Source: Dendrophyllia cribrosa (Eukaryota; Cnidaria; Anthozoa; Scleractinia; Dendrophylliidae). From it: a stretch of 64,000 bases of DNA. The notes beneath the pieces are model-generated. The model did no database searches. It saw only the letters and a list, made by a program, of their open reading frames with translations, and was not told where the DNA came from. This document shows, piece after piece, positions 48,761 to 60,902 of the stretch; position 1 is the stretch's first letter, and each line of letters begins with the position of its first letter. The stretch lies in NCBI GenBank assembly GCA_024195265.1, contig JAJLRJ010000009.1, positions 9,728,791 to 9,792,790 on the forward strand. The letters are read 5' to 3'. The position numbers were made by a program, and so were the translations under genes.

Positions 48761-49734
48761 CTAAAATCAAATAATAAATATATATAAGCACTCACTTGCA
48801 TTTCGTATTGTATGTTATTACCGAAAGAGCTTTTTATTCAAGTATAATTTTAGTCTAATTCGTTTAGATCCTCTGCGAGTTTGAGTAATCATGGTCCTTT
48901 TGGAATAATGTGTCTATCGGTTCTCTATTTTCCGTTAAGTTAATAATAGAAGCTAATGGCGAAGTTTGGGGCTTGTAAACTCCAATACATAGCGACCACT
49001 TCTCGTAAGCGACGGACCATCTCCCTTAAGCGACCACTTTTAAAATAACCGTTTTAATTCTCAGTCAAATACTGTTTCAAAAACTCTCTCGTAAGCGACC
49101 ACTAATCAAATTTCTTAAGCGACCGCGACCACTTTTTAGGCCAGAAATTTAACATATTCTTGTTTTCTGTTTCCGGTAAGCGACCACCCGGCATAATCAC
49201 GTATGATCGTAAAAAAATCATTACTCGAATGTCACAAAAGCCTTTCCGGTTTTTAATAGCGCTGACCCGGAGTGCTGACAGATATAGCTGCGGCCGCACC
49301 AGGGTAGTTTAACCCGGTTATTTGCAGTTAATTAATTAAAATTAACTGGTTTAACTGATGCGGCCGCGTATTTTTGGCGTTCACCAGAGGGGCGTTCACC
49401 GAATTTTAACCGTGTAAGCGGTTCCCATGGAAATTAATTTAAGAACAATAGATTTTTTAACCGGGTTAGGTTTATTCAAACTACTTCGCTAGGTACTTTA
49501 GTGCAGGTTAACTTTCCCGATTTGTTAATCATCTTCGCTTACGCGGTAATTTTTGGCGTCCTGTTGAATTCGTGGACCTTCGTAGGGACGACTTTCAATT
49601 TCAAATAGAGAAAGGAAAACCGTCGTGTGTTTATGCTCTCCACAAAACCTACAATTTGATCATTTGACGATGTTGTTTTGTAGGGAATAACAATATGTAA
49701 AATGCACGTGCAGAGGCATTGTTTTCGCTCATTA
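48761..49734. other. Noncoding with degenerate TAAGCGACCAC repeat
   Basis: Copies of TAAGCGACCAC(T) occur irregularly between about 49000 and 49190 and again near 50840. No coding exon is recognised. The palindromic tract GTTAATTAATTAAAATTAAC near 49330 and GCGGCCGC sites occur. Confidence 0.5.
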
Positions 49735-49896
49735 GGGCCTGGTCGCGCTACAATCAAAAACAAAAATTTGCCCGTGTAAAAATCGAGGAAAACAAAAGAA
49801 ACCGCTCCGGTGGGACACGCTTTTTGTGGAATGTTTTTGTTTTTATGTCATTTTGCACGGGCTAATTTTGTTTTTGACTATAGTGCGACCAGGCCC
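49735..49896. mobile_element. MITE M1, complete copy
   Basis: 162-bp hairpin with ends GGGCCTGGTCGC and GCGACCAGGCCC, flanked by TTA on both sides (possible 3-bp duplication). It is one of two unbroken relatives of the element hit by provirus B. Confidence 0.88.
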
Positions 49897-49908
49897 TTAA
49901 TAGCTCTT

Positions 49909-50386
49909 TATGATAACGGGAAGCGAATTCCCACATCCAGATTGTGACCCCCTTCATATACGTTAGTCCTAAAAATGAGGGGTGGTCAGTGACATTTTTA
50001 GGAATAACGTTTATTATATAAACACCAATGAAATACCAGGTGAGCTTTCGCGCGTAAACATCATATCTTCACACGTGAGAATAACATGTTATCTTCACAC
50101 GTGAAAAGAACACCGTTGCTACTTTAGGACTACAAAAAAATATTTAAGTGAAATGCTTTGATTTCATTGGTGTTTATATAATAAACAGAACATTACATGG
50201 CCGCTTGAAGATACGAAATTTCTCTTCTCGTGTTGAAAAATATTTCACTTGTTCGCTGCGCTCACTCGTGAAATATTTTTCAACACTCGAAGAGAAATTT
50301 CGTATCTTCGCGCGGCCATGTAATATCCTCTATATATGAAGGGGGTCACAACCTGGATGTGTGAATTCGCTTCCCGATGATAACAT
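49909..50386. mobile_element. MITE (~480 bp) with GGGAAGCGAATTC..GTGACCCCC termini
   Basis: TTATGATAACGGGAAGCGAATTCCCACATCC at the left is the reverse complement (with mismatches) of the right end CACATCCAGG..GAATTCGCTTCCCGATGATAA. An internal second palindrome surrounds CGTATCTTC/GAAGATACG and GTGAAATATTTTTCAACA. It is noncoding. Confidence 0.78.
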
Positions 50387-50860
50387 GATCTTTCACGTTC
50401 AAAGTTCAACCTTCTGAGTGCGGCCGCTTAGAAAAATAAATTCGGTTATTTCATTACAAACACCTTTTCATCGAGTTATTTTAACCGGGTTATTTAAACC
50501 GGGTTACTAAAAAAATAACCCAGTTGACTCACCAAGTGCGGCCCGGCCAATAACAGTTTACTTACAAAAAAGATGGCTGTAATAAGATCTGTAGATAAAC
50601 AAGCGGATTGTTACAGTCATCTATTGCAAAATGTTATGTACAAAGTTTCAACAGTACGTAGCTAGTTTGATGACATTTTCCAAGCGCTATTCGATGTGAA
50701 ATATGCCAGTGCTTTCAATCTTTCCATTTTCAGGCGGAGAAAACGTTGTCTATTTTCCTATTTTTAGCTTATAAGGTAATTCCTTTATGTAATGACGTTA
50801 ATCAATCCAGTTTGAGCTTATTTTGTTGATTTTTCCCGTAAGCGACCACCTCCCGCTTAA

Positions 50861-51167
50861 GCCTGCCGCACACTTGAGGAAAGTGCTGAGCAAAATTCCT
50901 CGCGAGGCAGTTAGCTCAGCTGTTTCCGCAAGTGTGCGCTAGATTTTTGGTGAGTTTTTCGCCTCGCGAGGCCGTGAGGCAAATATCTGTCGTGTTTGAT
51001 ATTTTTTGCCTCACGAGACAAATTCCTCATCGTGTGCGGGCGCCGTGAGAATCTGGCTGAGCCAAATTAATCGATTAGCCAATAAAATTGCATGGCGAGC
51101 TCACGTGATTTCAAGCTCGACATTCAAGATGGCGGACAGGAGTGTGGTTTAACGAAGTTATCCTAGA
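50861..51167 (+). repeat. Dispersed repeat M2, copy 2
   Basis: Nearly identical to 2844-3149, with a single extra T after GTGTGGTT that shifts the coding frame. The two copies lie on opposite sides of the nested proviruses. Confidence 0.8.
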
Positions 51168-52012
51168 GGATAAACTTGTCGAGTTCTATGCAGCCTTGTA
51201 TGTTGCATGTTTACTGTATTAAAATCTAATAAAATGCTAAATTTAAATTACACCTATTTACAATAACGTCATAGAAAAATGAAAAAAAGGAAAAAAGGCC
51301 AATAGGAATTAATTAGACACACAAATAACCAGGCCCGTATGAGTAGGGGGGGGGGGGGGGGGGGGGGGGTGAAAATTAAAAAAAAAAGACTGCCACTTAA
51401 CCGTCGAAAATATTGAAGGTAGACTGCAAAACAGTCGTATTTTTTGCGTTGGTCATACGAATGCGCGCGGTCTTTGAACGAAAGGTTGAAATTATAATAA
51501 CAATAAGCATAGAAAATTGCACGAAGAACAAGTCCAAAGTTTTTGTTGTTTTTCGCGTGATTTTCAATACTTATTGTTATTATAATTTCAACCCGTGAGG
51601 TATGTTTGAGTCTTTGACGTCACTTTATCCCATTCGCAACCAAGCCTTGGAACAAGGTTGATTAATGGCGGCCGTAAATTCTCAGAAATAAATGTTAAAA
51701 TAAAATGACTTCTGATGTTCGTAATGAATTGAAATTTGGCAAGATGAGTAAGAAAGTCTAATTGTACACGAAAATGTAAAAAAATGAAAATCAAAAATTT
51801 GATCACAGGGGCACTTTAATTACTACGGTTTACTAATTTTCAGATACTGAAAGGTTTTGATCAGTGGTCGTACCTGCCATTCAGTACCCGCGATAAGTCG
51901 TACCTGTTCAGATAGCAATCTTAATTATAAAGAACAACCAAAAATGCAATCGAAACAACTTATTGGCAGCTGGTGGCGCCCAACGACGGATGTTTAGGAA
52001 AAGGCTTGTAAT
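51168..52012. other. No gene recognised; poly-G tract at 51347-51370
   Basis: A 23-24 bp G run is followed by an inverted repeat (GTTGAAATTATAATAACAATAAG near 51485 and CTTATTGTTATTATAATTTCAAC near 51570). There are no coding motifs. Confidence 0.55.
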
Positions 52013-52602
52013 AGAGTGTTTTCACTGACGTCATATCAAAATTCAGGAGCAGTTTTCGATTCTAAAATGTTTATGGAATTGTAGAGAGTTTAAAACTACA
52101 CATCTGGGCCAAAGTTTGAAGCGCAAGAGCATTTCATTCAAGAGTTATAGGCGAATGAGTATAGACATTTTTTAGTAAGAAATGTATGGAGCGGCCATCT
52201 TGGTGTCCCACTTAGGGACACCAACATGGCGGCCAAAAATTAACACCAAAAATCTCCCTCATCACAAACTATTTCATTCACTATAAGAGGCATGAAATCG
52301 GCTTATAAGCATCTATAAGTCATTAATAACTTTCAACTAGTTCAATTTTGTTTATTTTCACGGCTTATCTGAAATAGCGTGACGAATTGACACATTCACA
52401 ACCTTTACACATTTACAACCTTGACACATTTACAACCTTGACACATTAACAACCTTTATAAATCGAAAACGAAACATCATTAAAACCTGAAATTTTTTGT
52501 GAAAGATTATAACACTGGTATCCACATACCTTGTTAGAAACAGCTTTGTAGGACGTATACTTTAGATTTTTTAATTTTCATGACGTCATGTGAAAACACT
52601 CT
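52013..52602. mobile_element. MITE (~590 bp) with AGAGTGTTTTCAC termini
   Basis: AGAGTGTTTTCACTGACGTCAT at the left is mirrored by ATGACGTCATGTGAAAACACTCT at the right, with TA at both outer edges. It is noncoding and contains ACAACCTTGACACATT short tandem repeats near 52390-52460. Confidence 0.85.
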
Positions 52603-53833
52603 ATGGCGCTGTACTGTTTTTCCCTATTATTTTAGTGCCTTTAAAATAAACGATGTGAAAGCTTATACAGTTCGAGCTTTGGTTCTCTTAGCTGAATATT
52701 TCTGTGAATTTACAAGCTGCTTTCTTCTTTCAAAAATTCTAGCTGATTTTATTTCGTACCCAAAACGTCATTTTTATCCCTCCGTAAACAAAAGGCGTAA
52801 AATTTTCCGATGTGAAGAACGTTCGAGGCGGAATTTTAAGAAAGAAAACTTCCGTTTTTAGTCATATTCATAATGAATCGACTAAGGCCTTTCGAACAGC
52901 TTTTCCACCGCTGAAACGATTCGTTAGATGCTATTGTTATTACTCGAATGTCTGATTTCCTAGGTTTAAAAGTTCCTCAAGTTTTCCTTCTCATCGTATC
53001 AGGTAAACCGGAACGTGTCACGTCTAAATATAGCTTACGCGAAGACTTCCTCCATTTCCTTTCAGTTCAGACTTTTTTCTGCGTGAAGCCGGCAAAAGGA
53101 TGTCGGAGATGTCTGCGCGTATGCTAGTATAAATATCTACCCGTTCACATGTGCAGTCAGTCAGTATCAGTATCAGCTGTTGCATCATCATCATTATTGT
53201 CATCATCATTTGTATCAGAAAGCTTTGCATGTTTTTCATCCCGAAAGGTGAATGGTTTTTTAGTTCATGATGATTTGAAGGCTTGAGATGCAAGTTGAGA
53301 GCTGTCACCACTGAGGTCATCACTATGAACCCTCAGGCTTGCGGTTTACAACTTTAGGTGACGTCTTAGTTCAGTGACGAAAATTGGTCGCAATTAAATC
53401 TATTTTGAGCAAGAGACTACAATATCAATATCAGTGCAAAGATTTGTCAGTTGTTAGACTTAATGATTTGGACATTTGCAGTGCCGGCATCAGCGGACCT
53501 CGACGTCCTGTTTCATCTCAACGCGATTTGTTTATTTTTGCTAAGGTAATCTGCTACTTGCAGCAGTGAACCAACGAATACCTGAACACGATGAAGGCGT
53601 TTGTTACTGAATTATAATAATAAAATTTATAATGCGCATGCTCCACACGAGTTATGCTCTTCAGGAAGTTGAGTGCTGTCTGAAAACAACAACACGTGCC
53701 TTCATCTTAGCTTGATTTTATAGTTTATTTCATAGTCCATTTTAGCAACCTCCCTTCGTTGAGAAGAAAGATTCAGTTTGACACGTACCACTTCTGATCT
53801 CAGGGCATAAGTCATGATCATGTTCTTAAGGAA
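52603..53833. other. No gene recognised
   Basis: Mixed noncoding sequence with short frames only. A block near 53640-53800 (TTATGCTCTTCAGGAAGTTGAGTGC, CCTTCGTTGAGAAGAAAGATTC) is repeated with changes at 54000-54330 and 54560-54640, a local duplication. Confidence 0.5.
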
Positions 53834-53996
53834 GGGCCTGGTCGCACTACAGTCAAAAACAGAAATCCGCCCGTGTAAAAATCGAGGAAAACAAAAGAAA
53901 CCGCTCCGGTGGGACACGCTTTTTGTGGAATGCTTTTGTTTTTATGTCATTTTGCACGGGCTAATTTTTGTTTTTGACCGTAGTGCGACCAGGCCC
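53834..53996. mobile_element. MITE M1, complete copy
   Basis: 163 bp from GGGCCTGGTCGCACTACAG to GTAGTGCGACCAGGCCC, flanked by GAA on both sides. It shows what the provirus B target looked like before insertion. The break point corresponds to its centre, near GCTCCGGTG. Confidence 0.9.
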
Positions 53997-54921
53997 GAAG
54001 TCGAGTGCTGTCTGAAAACAACAACAACACGTGACTTTATAGTTAACAACTATTCACCGAAGTCGTGGTGGCTAGTGGTGGATATTAACCTCGCCGCGAA
54101 TTTTTAACTCATTTATTCCTGTCAACAATTTTCGCGCGCAAATTACTTGGAGATGAATAGCACTTGCTATCCCGAGTTTCAGTAGCCAATCAGAGCGCGC
54201 CAACAATGCTATCCACTGCTTTAGCATCTGTTTGAGGAAGAAGATTCAGTTAATTTGACACGCACCATATCTGACCGCAGAATATGAGTTATGCTCTTCA
54301 GGAACTTCATTTAAGCTTGATTTTATAGTTTGGTTGTGGTTTTATTTTCCTGTTATTTGTTATAGTAATCATGAAAACAGGAAAACAAAAGATTTATCAG
54401 TTCAAGTAGTATATGACCAAAAACGAAAATTTAACCAATCTGATAATGGTAATAATAATTTAAATCTAATTAATAAATTCCTAATGCAGACTGTATAAGA
54501 ACAAACAACGAAAATTTTAAGAAATGCTTAGAAGAGTGTGACCAGATTACACAATGGACATGGACATTTTAGCATCCTTCCTTCGTTGAGGAAGAAGATT
54601 CGGTTTGACATGTACCTCGACTGACAGGGGCAATAGTTTTCGTCCACCCGTTACCAAATTTTCATTTTTCTAACATCATATTCCATCTTTAGAGTCTGAC
54701 TGGTGCGTTTAACACTGTAGCGGTTACTTGTTCATTCGAAGTTGTTGTGGCAAGACGATGGATTCTAATGTATAACGTATTTTGATGAAAGGAACAAATG
54801 ACTTATTAGCATCAAATAACGGAATAGCCTCAGCCTAGCCGAATATTAACGTGCTTAACGTGAACCGTTTGGACCGCCTTATAGCTGCACCAATTGCATT
54901 TCGGTTTCATTTATTTCGTAG
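53997..54921. other. Noncoding, repeat-derived; possible 5' region of the PLP gene
   Basis: 54044-54230 resembles sequences at 28640-28700 and 29370-29520 in the foldback element (TTTTCGCGCGCAAATT, CAACAATGCTATCCACTG). No first exon of the downstream gene could be identified with confidence. Confidence 0.45.
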
Positions 54922-55086
54922 ATTCTGAACAAGAAGATCGAGAATTTAGCAGTGACAGAAATCGGGAGAACAGAAAAATTCATCAGGCTGTATTAGAGGA
55001 AGTCATGTTACCCTTTCTGGAATTTATCGATGAAAATGTTATTGGCGGCAAAACAAGATTTGAGGGACCATACGGACAGAGACGGG
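54922..55086 (+). CDS. Class-V aminotransferase-like PLP enzyme, exon
   Basis: Acceptor TTATTTCGTAG, donor CGGG|GTAAGA. It encodes SEQEDREFSSDRNRENRKIH, then VLEEVMLPFLEFIDENVIGG and RFEGPYGQRR. In animal and protist cysteine-desulfurase-like (class V) proteins this region precedes the conserved YCDYTASG. It leaves one base that joins in phase with the 31-nt exon at 57119. Confidence 0.68.
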
Positions 55087-56499
55087 GTAAGATACGGTCT
55101 TTTAATGTATTTAGCTGTTATCGTTGCTGTTAAGTAATGAATTTGTTTACTGATTGATGGTTCAAAAATGCACGTTCGCGCTCTTATTTTTGCACCACTC
55201 ACCACCCCTCGTTTGCCATAATCTTCATCCCTATCCCACCTGGGTTTGTTTGTTGGATCGTAATATTTTATTTTTTAACCCCTTTCCGACAAAAGATGTC
55301 AGTAATTTTTTCGTAGCCATTCTATAAAAGAGAAAGCACTAGGCTTCCCGACATTGCCTCCTTACAATAAGGGCACTGTTAATTGACATATGCCAATCAA
55401 AAGAGACTATTTTCAAGCGAGTAGCTGGCATTTTCTTTATCTCTTTTGATTTGAATATAAACAATACTAATAATGATTAGTGACTGTACTTTTCTAATAA
55501 AAATCTCTAATGTAAGCAACACGGAGCTAATGACTATTATGGCATTAGCATTCTTTGATTTGGTAAATTGCAAACTCTACTGGACTTATACCTTTAAAGA
55601 TTTAGTAGGATTTATCAATGTCGCAACAATTTGCACAGTGATCAATTCCATTACCTGTTAAGTCAATCGTTTTATTGCTGCTTTTATACCAACTGTAACA
55701 AGTGTTCTGATTGGCTAATTCGCTCACGGTCCAATTCTTCTTTTGAAAGGAGTTGTCTATCACTAAAAAAATACGAGGACGAGTATTCTGATTATTTAAG
55801 TACAAAGCAACAAATTTATACTTATTTTTTATTATCATGAAGTTGTCTTTCGTTTCTTTAAATTTTAAAGCCGTATTGATTCTTTGAGCTTTAGCATTAA
55901 TGTATACACAGTACAAATTGCCGCCGAGGGCACGGCCGAACTGTCATGGACCGTCATTGTTCTTTCAACAAAGTTGAAATGTTTTTCAAGTGCACTACGC
56001 AATTTAAGATTGATGATGATGAGTCATCACAGATAATAAATCAAAACACGGAATTAGAATTAGGTTGCCATCTAAACAGCCGGAATGTTTACTTTGTGAT
56101 CAAAACGAGCTGTAGTTTTCGTCTTTAACCATTAAGTGTTTTTTATTATTTGTCGCCTTTTAAAACATTGCTATTCAACAATTACAATGCGGTTTAATGA
56201 CGGGTCGTTCAGTTGACTCGTTCTAATTGATGTGTGGCGAATTGTCTTTCCAAAAATATGGGTTTCACAAAATTTTAGTAGAATTTTACGTGCCTCGCAG
56301 ACTCGATGTTTGAGCAGTTCTCTACTTCTTCGACCCCTCTTCCAGTCTCTCAGTTTCGCAAAATGCTTGTCTCCCCTTCTCGCCGGCAAAGTCTCGAATT
56401 TACCACCCCTTAATTTGTGTTAGCCCCTGGCAGTATTTTGGGTTTAATTTAAGAACCTTAAATGACAGTCTGGAATTCAATAATTACTCTAGAATACTA
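55087..56499. other. Intron of the PLP gene, no other feature recognised
   Basis: AT-rich sequence between the first and second visible exons, without recognised repeats except short AT tracts. Confidence 0.45.
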
Positions 56500-56830
56500 G
56501 ACTAGAAAGTCGACTTACAAAGACGAGCTGGCAAAATAATCCTCAAGAATTCGCGAGACCTACCAAGTGATGCCATTATTAGTCGTCTGGGATGGAAGAC
56601 ATTATCAGAGCGACGAGAGGAACAAAACAATTAGTTATCAAATGCATCCAGGGCTGTGTTCTTGATACATTCACTAATTATTTTAACACGAAACGCTGTG
56701 ACATCCATTCGCACAACACTAGGCACAGTAATGATCTTTTTATAGAAAAAAATTAATTTAGAGGTTACAAAACGTGCGTTATTTTATAAGGGCGCGGCAA
56801 GTTTTAATTCTAAATTCTAATCCGTAGAAA
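56500..56830 (+). pseudogene. LINE reverse transcriptase C-terminal fragment
   Basis: It translates as LQRRAGKIILKNSRDLPSDA and LGWKTLSERREEQ, then, after shifts, KLIRLQNVRYFIRARQ-like residues. This matches the RRAAK.I....RD.PS...L..LGW..L..RR pattern at the 3' end of CR1/RTE-like non-LTR retrotransposons. It lies in an intron and is broken. Confidence 0.7.
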
Positions 56831-57118
56831 GTTTAATATAATGTTTTATAGATTAAAATTTATAAATTTTTATCTGTAATTATATATGTAAATTTTCTGT
56901 AAATTTCGTATTTTAGTTTTATTTTACAGGGCCCACACAGATAACACTTTCATAACTGAAGTGGCTACCGTCGGTTTAAATATTTGTTGTTGTTATTATT
57001 ATTGTTATTATTACAATGTAATCTAAAATTACCAGCTCCTTTAGTTCATGCAGTACACATCTTCGATATGAATGTGCAGCAACTCATATGATTTATGTAT
57101 ATTTTGTTTTCTTATTAG

Positions 57119-57149
57119 TGATATATTGCGACTATACAGCTTCCGGCAA
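57119..57149 (+). CDS. PLP enzyme gene, 31-nt microexon
   Basis: TTCTTATTAG|TG ATA TAT TGC GAC TAT ACA GCT TCC GGC AA|GTAAGT. It encodes V-IYCDYTASG-K, the conserved motif of class-V aminotransferase-like proteins, with phases (1 and 2) that match both neighbouring exons exactly. Confidence 0.75.
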
Positions 57150-57847
57150 GTAAGTGGATTTAATAGTTAAGGAACGCGATGAAGCAGTAATTTTGAGATG
57201 TCATTGAATCACTTAAATTGAAAAGCGTGTATGTCTTCCATGACAGATAAAAGACAACCAACGAGGGAATTTAGGCTTTTTTGTCAGATGCACTTTTTTC
57301 GAATCCCCATTCCCAAAATAAACACTCAGTTCACGAATATAAAATCCGGATTTAAATCTGATCTGAAAAATCTCACCGAAGTATGGATTCAACGGATTCA
57401 TGATCCGCTTTTGGATTTAAGTAAAAAAAAAACCCGCAAAATCCTTTTTTGGATTCAAGAATCCGGATTCTGATTTTCCCAAAAATTCATAGCCTTAGAA
57501 ACCTGTTTTTTGCATACGTTTGGATGTTTTTAGTTGAATATTGAAGTGCCAACGAGTCTAACGTAAAGGAATTTTATTATCAGATCAACAAAACTCACAG
57601 GACATTCAATTTATCTTATTTGAGCGCATTCCCCATAGCTATAAATTTATTACACTATTGTATTACAAATAGAGTCACAATTTGGATCTCCTGCATATAA
57701 ATTTGGATTTCCGCGTGATTGGTAGCTATTTAAACGCGAGGGCACAGTTTTCGCGGCGGACAATTTGTAGGATATTACTGAGTTATGTTCTATTAAATTG
57801 CGCGATTCAATTCATCTGTGTCACGTGCGGAGTGCAAAAATATTGCA

Positions 57848-58438
57848 TTAACCCTCGGACTTACAAGGGGGGCCACCCACCCCCCCCCCCCCCCCCCCCT
57901 TAAAGTTTTTATCCGATTTTTTCAAGAGCATTTCTTGTTGGCACATGCCGTCTTTAGTAGCTGTTCGTTTATCCTTTTGAAACATTTTGTTAAAGTTTGG
58001 CGACAACCGGTTGCTATGGTAATAAGATATGACGTCATAAGTAGCATGAGGTCAAGCCATTTTTTAATAAAAATGCGTGTTTTTCACTTTTTTATCGGCG
58101 AAAAACATATTAAGTGCTACCAAAAGCAGCAAAATGTTTAATTGTATCGTATTTCGCAACTCGAACAAAACATATTTGCAATTTCCGCATTCTCCCGATA
58201 AAGTTGAATTTTTATTAAAATCCAAGATGGCGGCCATATTGTCGGCCAGTTTGGATGACGTCACGGACATCCAGCAGCGCTACAACCCATAATATTTACC
58301 TCATCTTGTAGAGCACATTACAGGCCTTCTATTAGACGTAAATATTTTCGAAATATTGTAACACCGCAACACCACCCCTCCCCCCCGTACCACGGACCAC
58401 GGTGGGGGTATACGTTTGCGTGCACGTCCGAGGGTTAA
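57848..58438. mobile_element. MITE in PLP gene intron (TTAACCCTCGGAC termini)
   Basis: TTAACCCTCGGAC and GTCCGAGGGTTAA are exact reverse complements. The interior includes a poly-C run (57881-57899), a CGTACCACGG..CCACGG hairpin and noncoding sequence. The right end is only about 23 bp from the acceptor of the next exon. Confidence 0.85.
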
Positions 58439-58461
58439 TATTTGTAACTATTCATTGCCAG

Positions 58462-58578
58462 GCCCCTCGAGTTTATCGAGAACTACATCCGGGAGTACGT
58501 GTACCCGTTTTACGCCAACACACACACCACAACAAGTGTGACGTCTCGCCAGACTACTAAATTCAGACAGGAGGCACG
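58462..58578 (+). CDS. PLP enzyme gene, exon
   Basis: Acceptor TCATTGCCAG, donor CACG|GTAAGA. It encodes PLEFIENYIREYVYPFYANT followed by HTTTSVTSRQTTKFRQEAR. The NTHT..S....T...R.EAR motif is typical of these class-V aminotransferase-like enzymes and lies near the cofactor site. Confidence 0.8.
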
Positions 58579-58685
58579 GTAAGACATTTTAAGACACAGA
58601 TTATTCCGTATAGTGGTAATCTAAGAAAGAAATATTTTGGTAAAATGACCAGTTTTGCTCAGCGTTTAATGCTAATTCCTTACAG

Positions 58686-58815
58686 TGACATCATTAAAAA
58701 ATGCGTCAACGTCGGACCCGATGACGTGGTTGTGTTTACTGGAAGTGGAACTACCGGAGCCATCCACAAGTTAGTTCATGCTCTGCAGTTAAAAGGAAAC
58801 GTGGTGGGCAAGTCT
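58686..58815 (+). CDS. PLP enzyme gene, exon
   Basis: Acceptor TTCCTTACAG, donor TCT|GTAAGT. It encodes DIIKKCVNVGPDDVVVFTGS followed by GTTGAIHKLVHALQL. FTGSGTTGA.HKL is the glycine-rich PLP phosphate-binding stretch. Phases fit the exons on both sides (CG|T, then phase 0). Confidence 0.82.
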
Positions 58816-58899
58816 GTAAGTGAAAGAAATATATTATTGTAGCCCTTTTGCCCTTTATAAACAGAACATAGATTTTCATTTTTGTCAATGCAACATTTA

Positions 58900-59230
58900 T
58901 TATAATATACGTTTAATAATTTTAGTTAAAAAAAGCAGTCATTTAATATATATTTTTTTGCGTGGTCATGAAGGATTTTTGCGTCAAAACGGAGATTGAT
59001 TAACGGTAGTACAGTGGGCCCAAAATGTATGCTAGCGAAAAGACAATATTCGTATTCACGGTATTGAACTGTAACTAGCGTGCAGTCGAGGCTCATGCGG
59101 GGGAATCTTTTCACATGCAAATATGTTTAATGATATTCCCCCGCATTAGTCTCAAATGTAAGCTAGTTCCAGCTCAATACCGAGAACACGAATATTGTCT
59201 ATTAAGATAGGGTTTCTAAACCACCGTCGC
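58900..59230. repeat. Hairpin repeat in intron
   Basis: ATGCTAGCGAAAAGACAATATTCGTATTCACGGTATTGA pairs loosely with TCAATACCGAGAACACGAATATTGTCT. CATGCGGGGGAAT and ATTCCCCCGCAT are the loop-proximal arms. Confidence 0.6.
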
Positions 59231-59263
59231 GTTTATGATGTTATTTGTTCAAACTTGATGAAT

Positions 59264-59523
59264 TAGAGCAGTTTTCAATTGAGTATCGAAAGTAATTACA
59301 CAATTGCTTTGGTTTTGCATTGCTACGCTTTGTGATTGGCTGAAAGTTCTCGCGCCACTTACCAATCGCGACTTGCTCGCACGCGTTTTCCCGCGCTTGG
59401 TGCCGCCGACATGTATTTGCTTCGAGCCCTGATTGGTTTATTGGATTGTTTACGACCGGCTGTGATTGGTCAGAGTAATTACTTTGGTTTTGGTTTTACG
59501 ACACTCAAATGAAAACTGCTCTA
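59264..59523. mobile_element. MITE with TAGAGCAGTTTTCA termini
   Basis: TAGAGCAGTTTTCAATTGAGT at the left is mirrored by ACTCAAATGAAAACTGCTCTA at the right, with AGTAATTAC/GTAATTACT further inward. Noncoding. Confidence 0.85.
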
Positions 59524-59577
59524 TTAACTGAAATATATTGGGCACTCGACTTCCAAGGGAACGATTTGGAAAAGCCT

Positions 59578-59945
59578 TTAAAGCCGAATTACAGTCCGTA
59601 CTGCGAAATCTGGGGGTTTGTTTTCATTTTTTTGTTTTGAATTTGTTGGTGTGTTACACTTCGGTAATAGCATACATGGAGTAAATGGGAGTAAACCGTC
59701 AGTCCGCCATTACGGCCGTTGTATTGACGAATGCTCTATGAGCTGAAACGTCGGTTTTGGAAAACTTTGGGGTTTTTTACTTGTTATTATTGTTTGGCAA
59801 GGACATCTGACGCTAATAATTAATGAAGGAAAAGGTAAGTTTGGCCAGTAATTTTCATTTTCGCGAGGAAAACGTTCCTTGTTTGTGAGTCTCACAAACA
59901 TTGCCGAGCTGAGATTGCGCAGTACGGACTGTAATTCATCTTTAA
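59578..59945. mobile_element. MITE with GAATTACAGTCCGTACTGCG termini
   Basis: The left end TTAAAGCCGAATTACAGTCCGTACTGCG is the near-exact reverse complement of CGCAGTACGGACTGTAATTCATCTTTAA. Flanking TTAA may be the duplication. Confidence 0.82.
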
Positions 59946-60083
59946 TCATCAAAAATCGACGTTGTAGAAAAACCGTGCAAAACACGAAATACGTTTAAAA
60001 ACATTACTTAGGTTGATAAATAAAGAAAGATGGTGAATGTTAAGCTCGGTCGGCAATGAAATTTGTCCCACGCTCGTTACAAG

Positions 60084-60662
60084 TTAAAGTGCAACTACCC
60101 CCAATTTTTTCTTTCGCTAAATAAAATCTCCTGTTTTTCCTGATTACTTGTACGAAAAAAAAATCGCAATTGATAAAATCCCCGAGTTTCTACAGCTGTT
60201 TGAAGTTAGGTGCTTCTGCCTCATTACCGAGCATTTGTGGGAGCTGGGTACGAACTTTGCTGTGACGTCATCGAAGGAGACCGTTGCCGCGTTCTCATAA
60301 GCATATCACCGCGAAGCGACAAAGGAGATCAAGACATTTTCAAGCGCCGGAATGGTACTCAAAAGACAACAAAGGGATTTTGTGCACTCCGATGCCTTTT
60401 TGTGTTTGCCCACAGTTCCTTTGCTCTTCGCATCATGAAAATCAATCTTCTTCGATGACGTCACAAGACGTCCAAGCAACACTCGACCCATTCTTCCCAT
60501 TGTTCGGTACTGGCCGAAAGAACCGCCAAAATTTGAAACTTTAAAAAACTATAAAAAATCAAGGAAAAATGCTACGGTAAAAAACTTTTTCGCACAGGTA
60601 ATAAGGACGATAAGGAGATTTCGTTTAGCGAAAAACATCGTTGGGGATTAGTTGCACTTTAA
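60084..60662. mobile_element. MITE with TTAAAGTGCAACTA termini
   Basis: TTAAAGTGCAACTACCCCCAA is mirrored by TTGGGGATTAGTTGCACTTTAA. TTTCGCTAAA..AAATCTCC and GGAGATTTCGTTTAGCGAAA form an inner stem. The frames inside it are not genes. Confidence 0.82.
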
Positions 60663-60902
60663 ACATTACATGTTTCTCATCACCTAGGTTGTTATTGAAA
60701 TTTTATTAATTTTAAATCAATGTCTGGTCCCGTAAAGGATGTTATTTAAATTGACGTTATTGAATGTTCGTTCTAATTGCTTACTTGATTTCCATGTTAT
60801 GTCGCCAAATATATATACAACTAAATTGGATACAAAGATTCTATAGAGCAAAACAGAAGCAGTAGTTTGGAGAAAACATGCAGGAGAAAAGGATGGAACA
60901 GG

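Noticed and set aside
48958..49200. TAAGCGACCAC repeats as a CRISPR-like or operator array
   Set aside because: Spacing is irregular, copies are degenerate, and similar words occur elsewhere in the noncoding host sequence. It is more likely a remnant of a dispersed repeat.
51347..51370. Long G run as a possible G-quadruplex regulator
   Set aside because: Many such runs occur at MITE-like repeats here and nothing nearby looks regulated. It is also prone to sequencing error.
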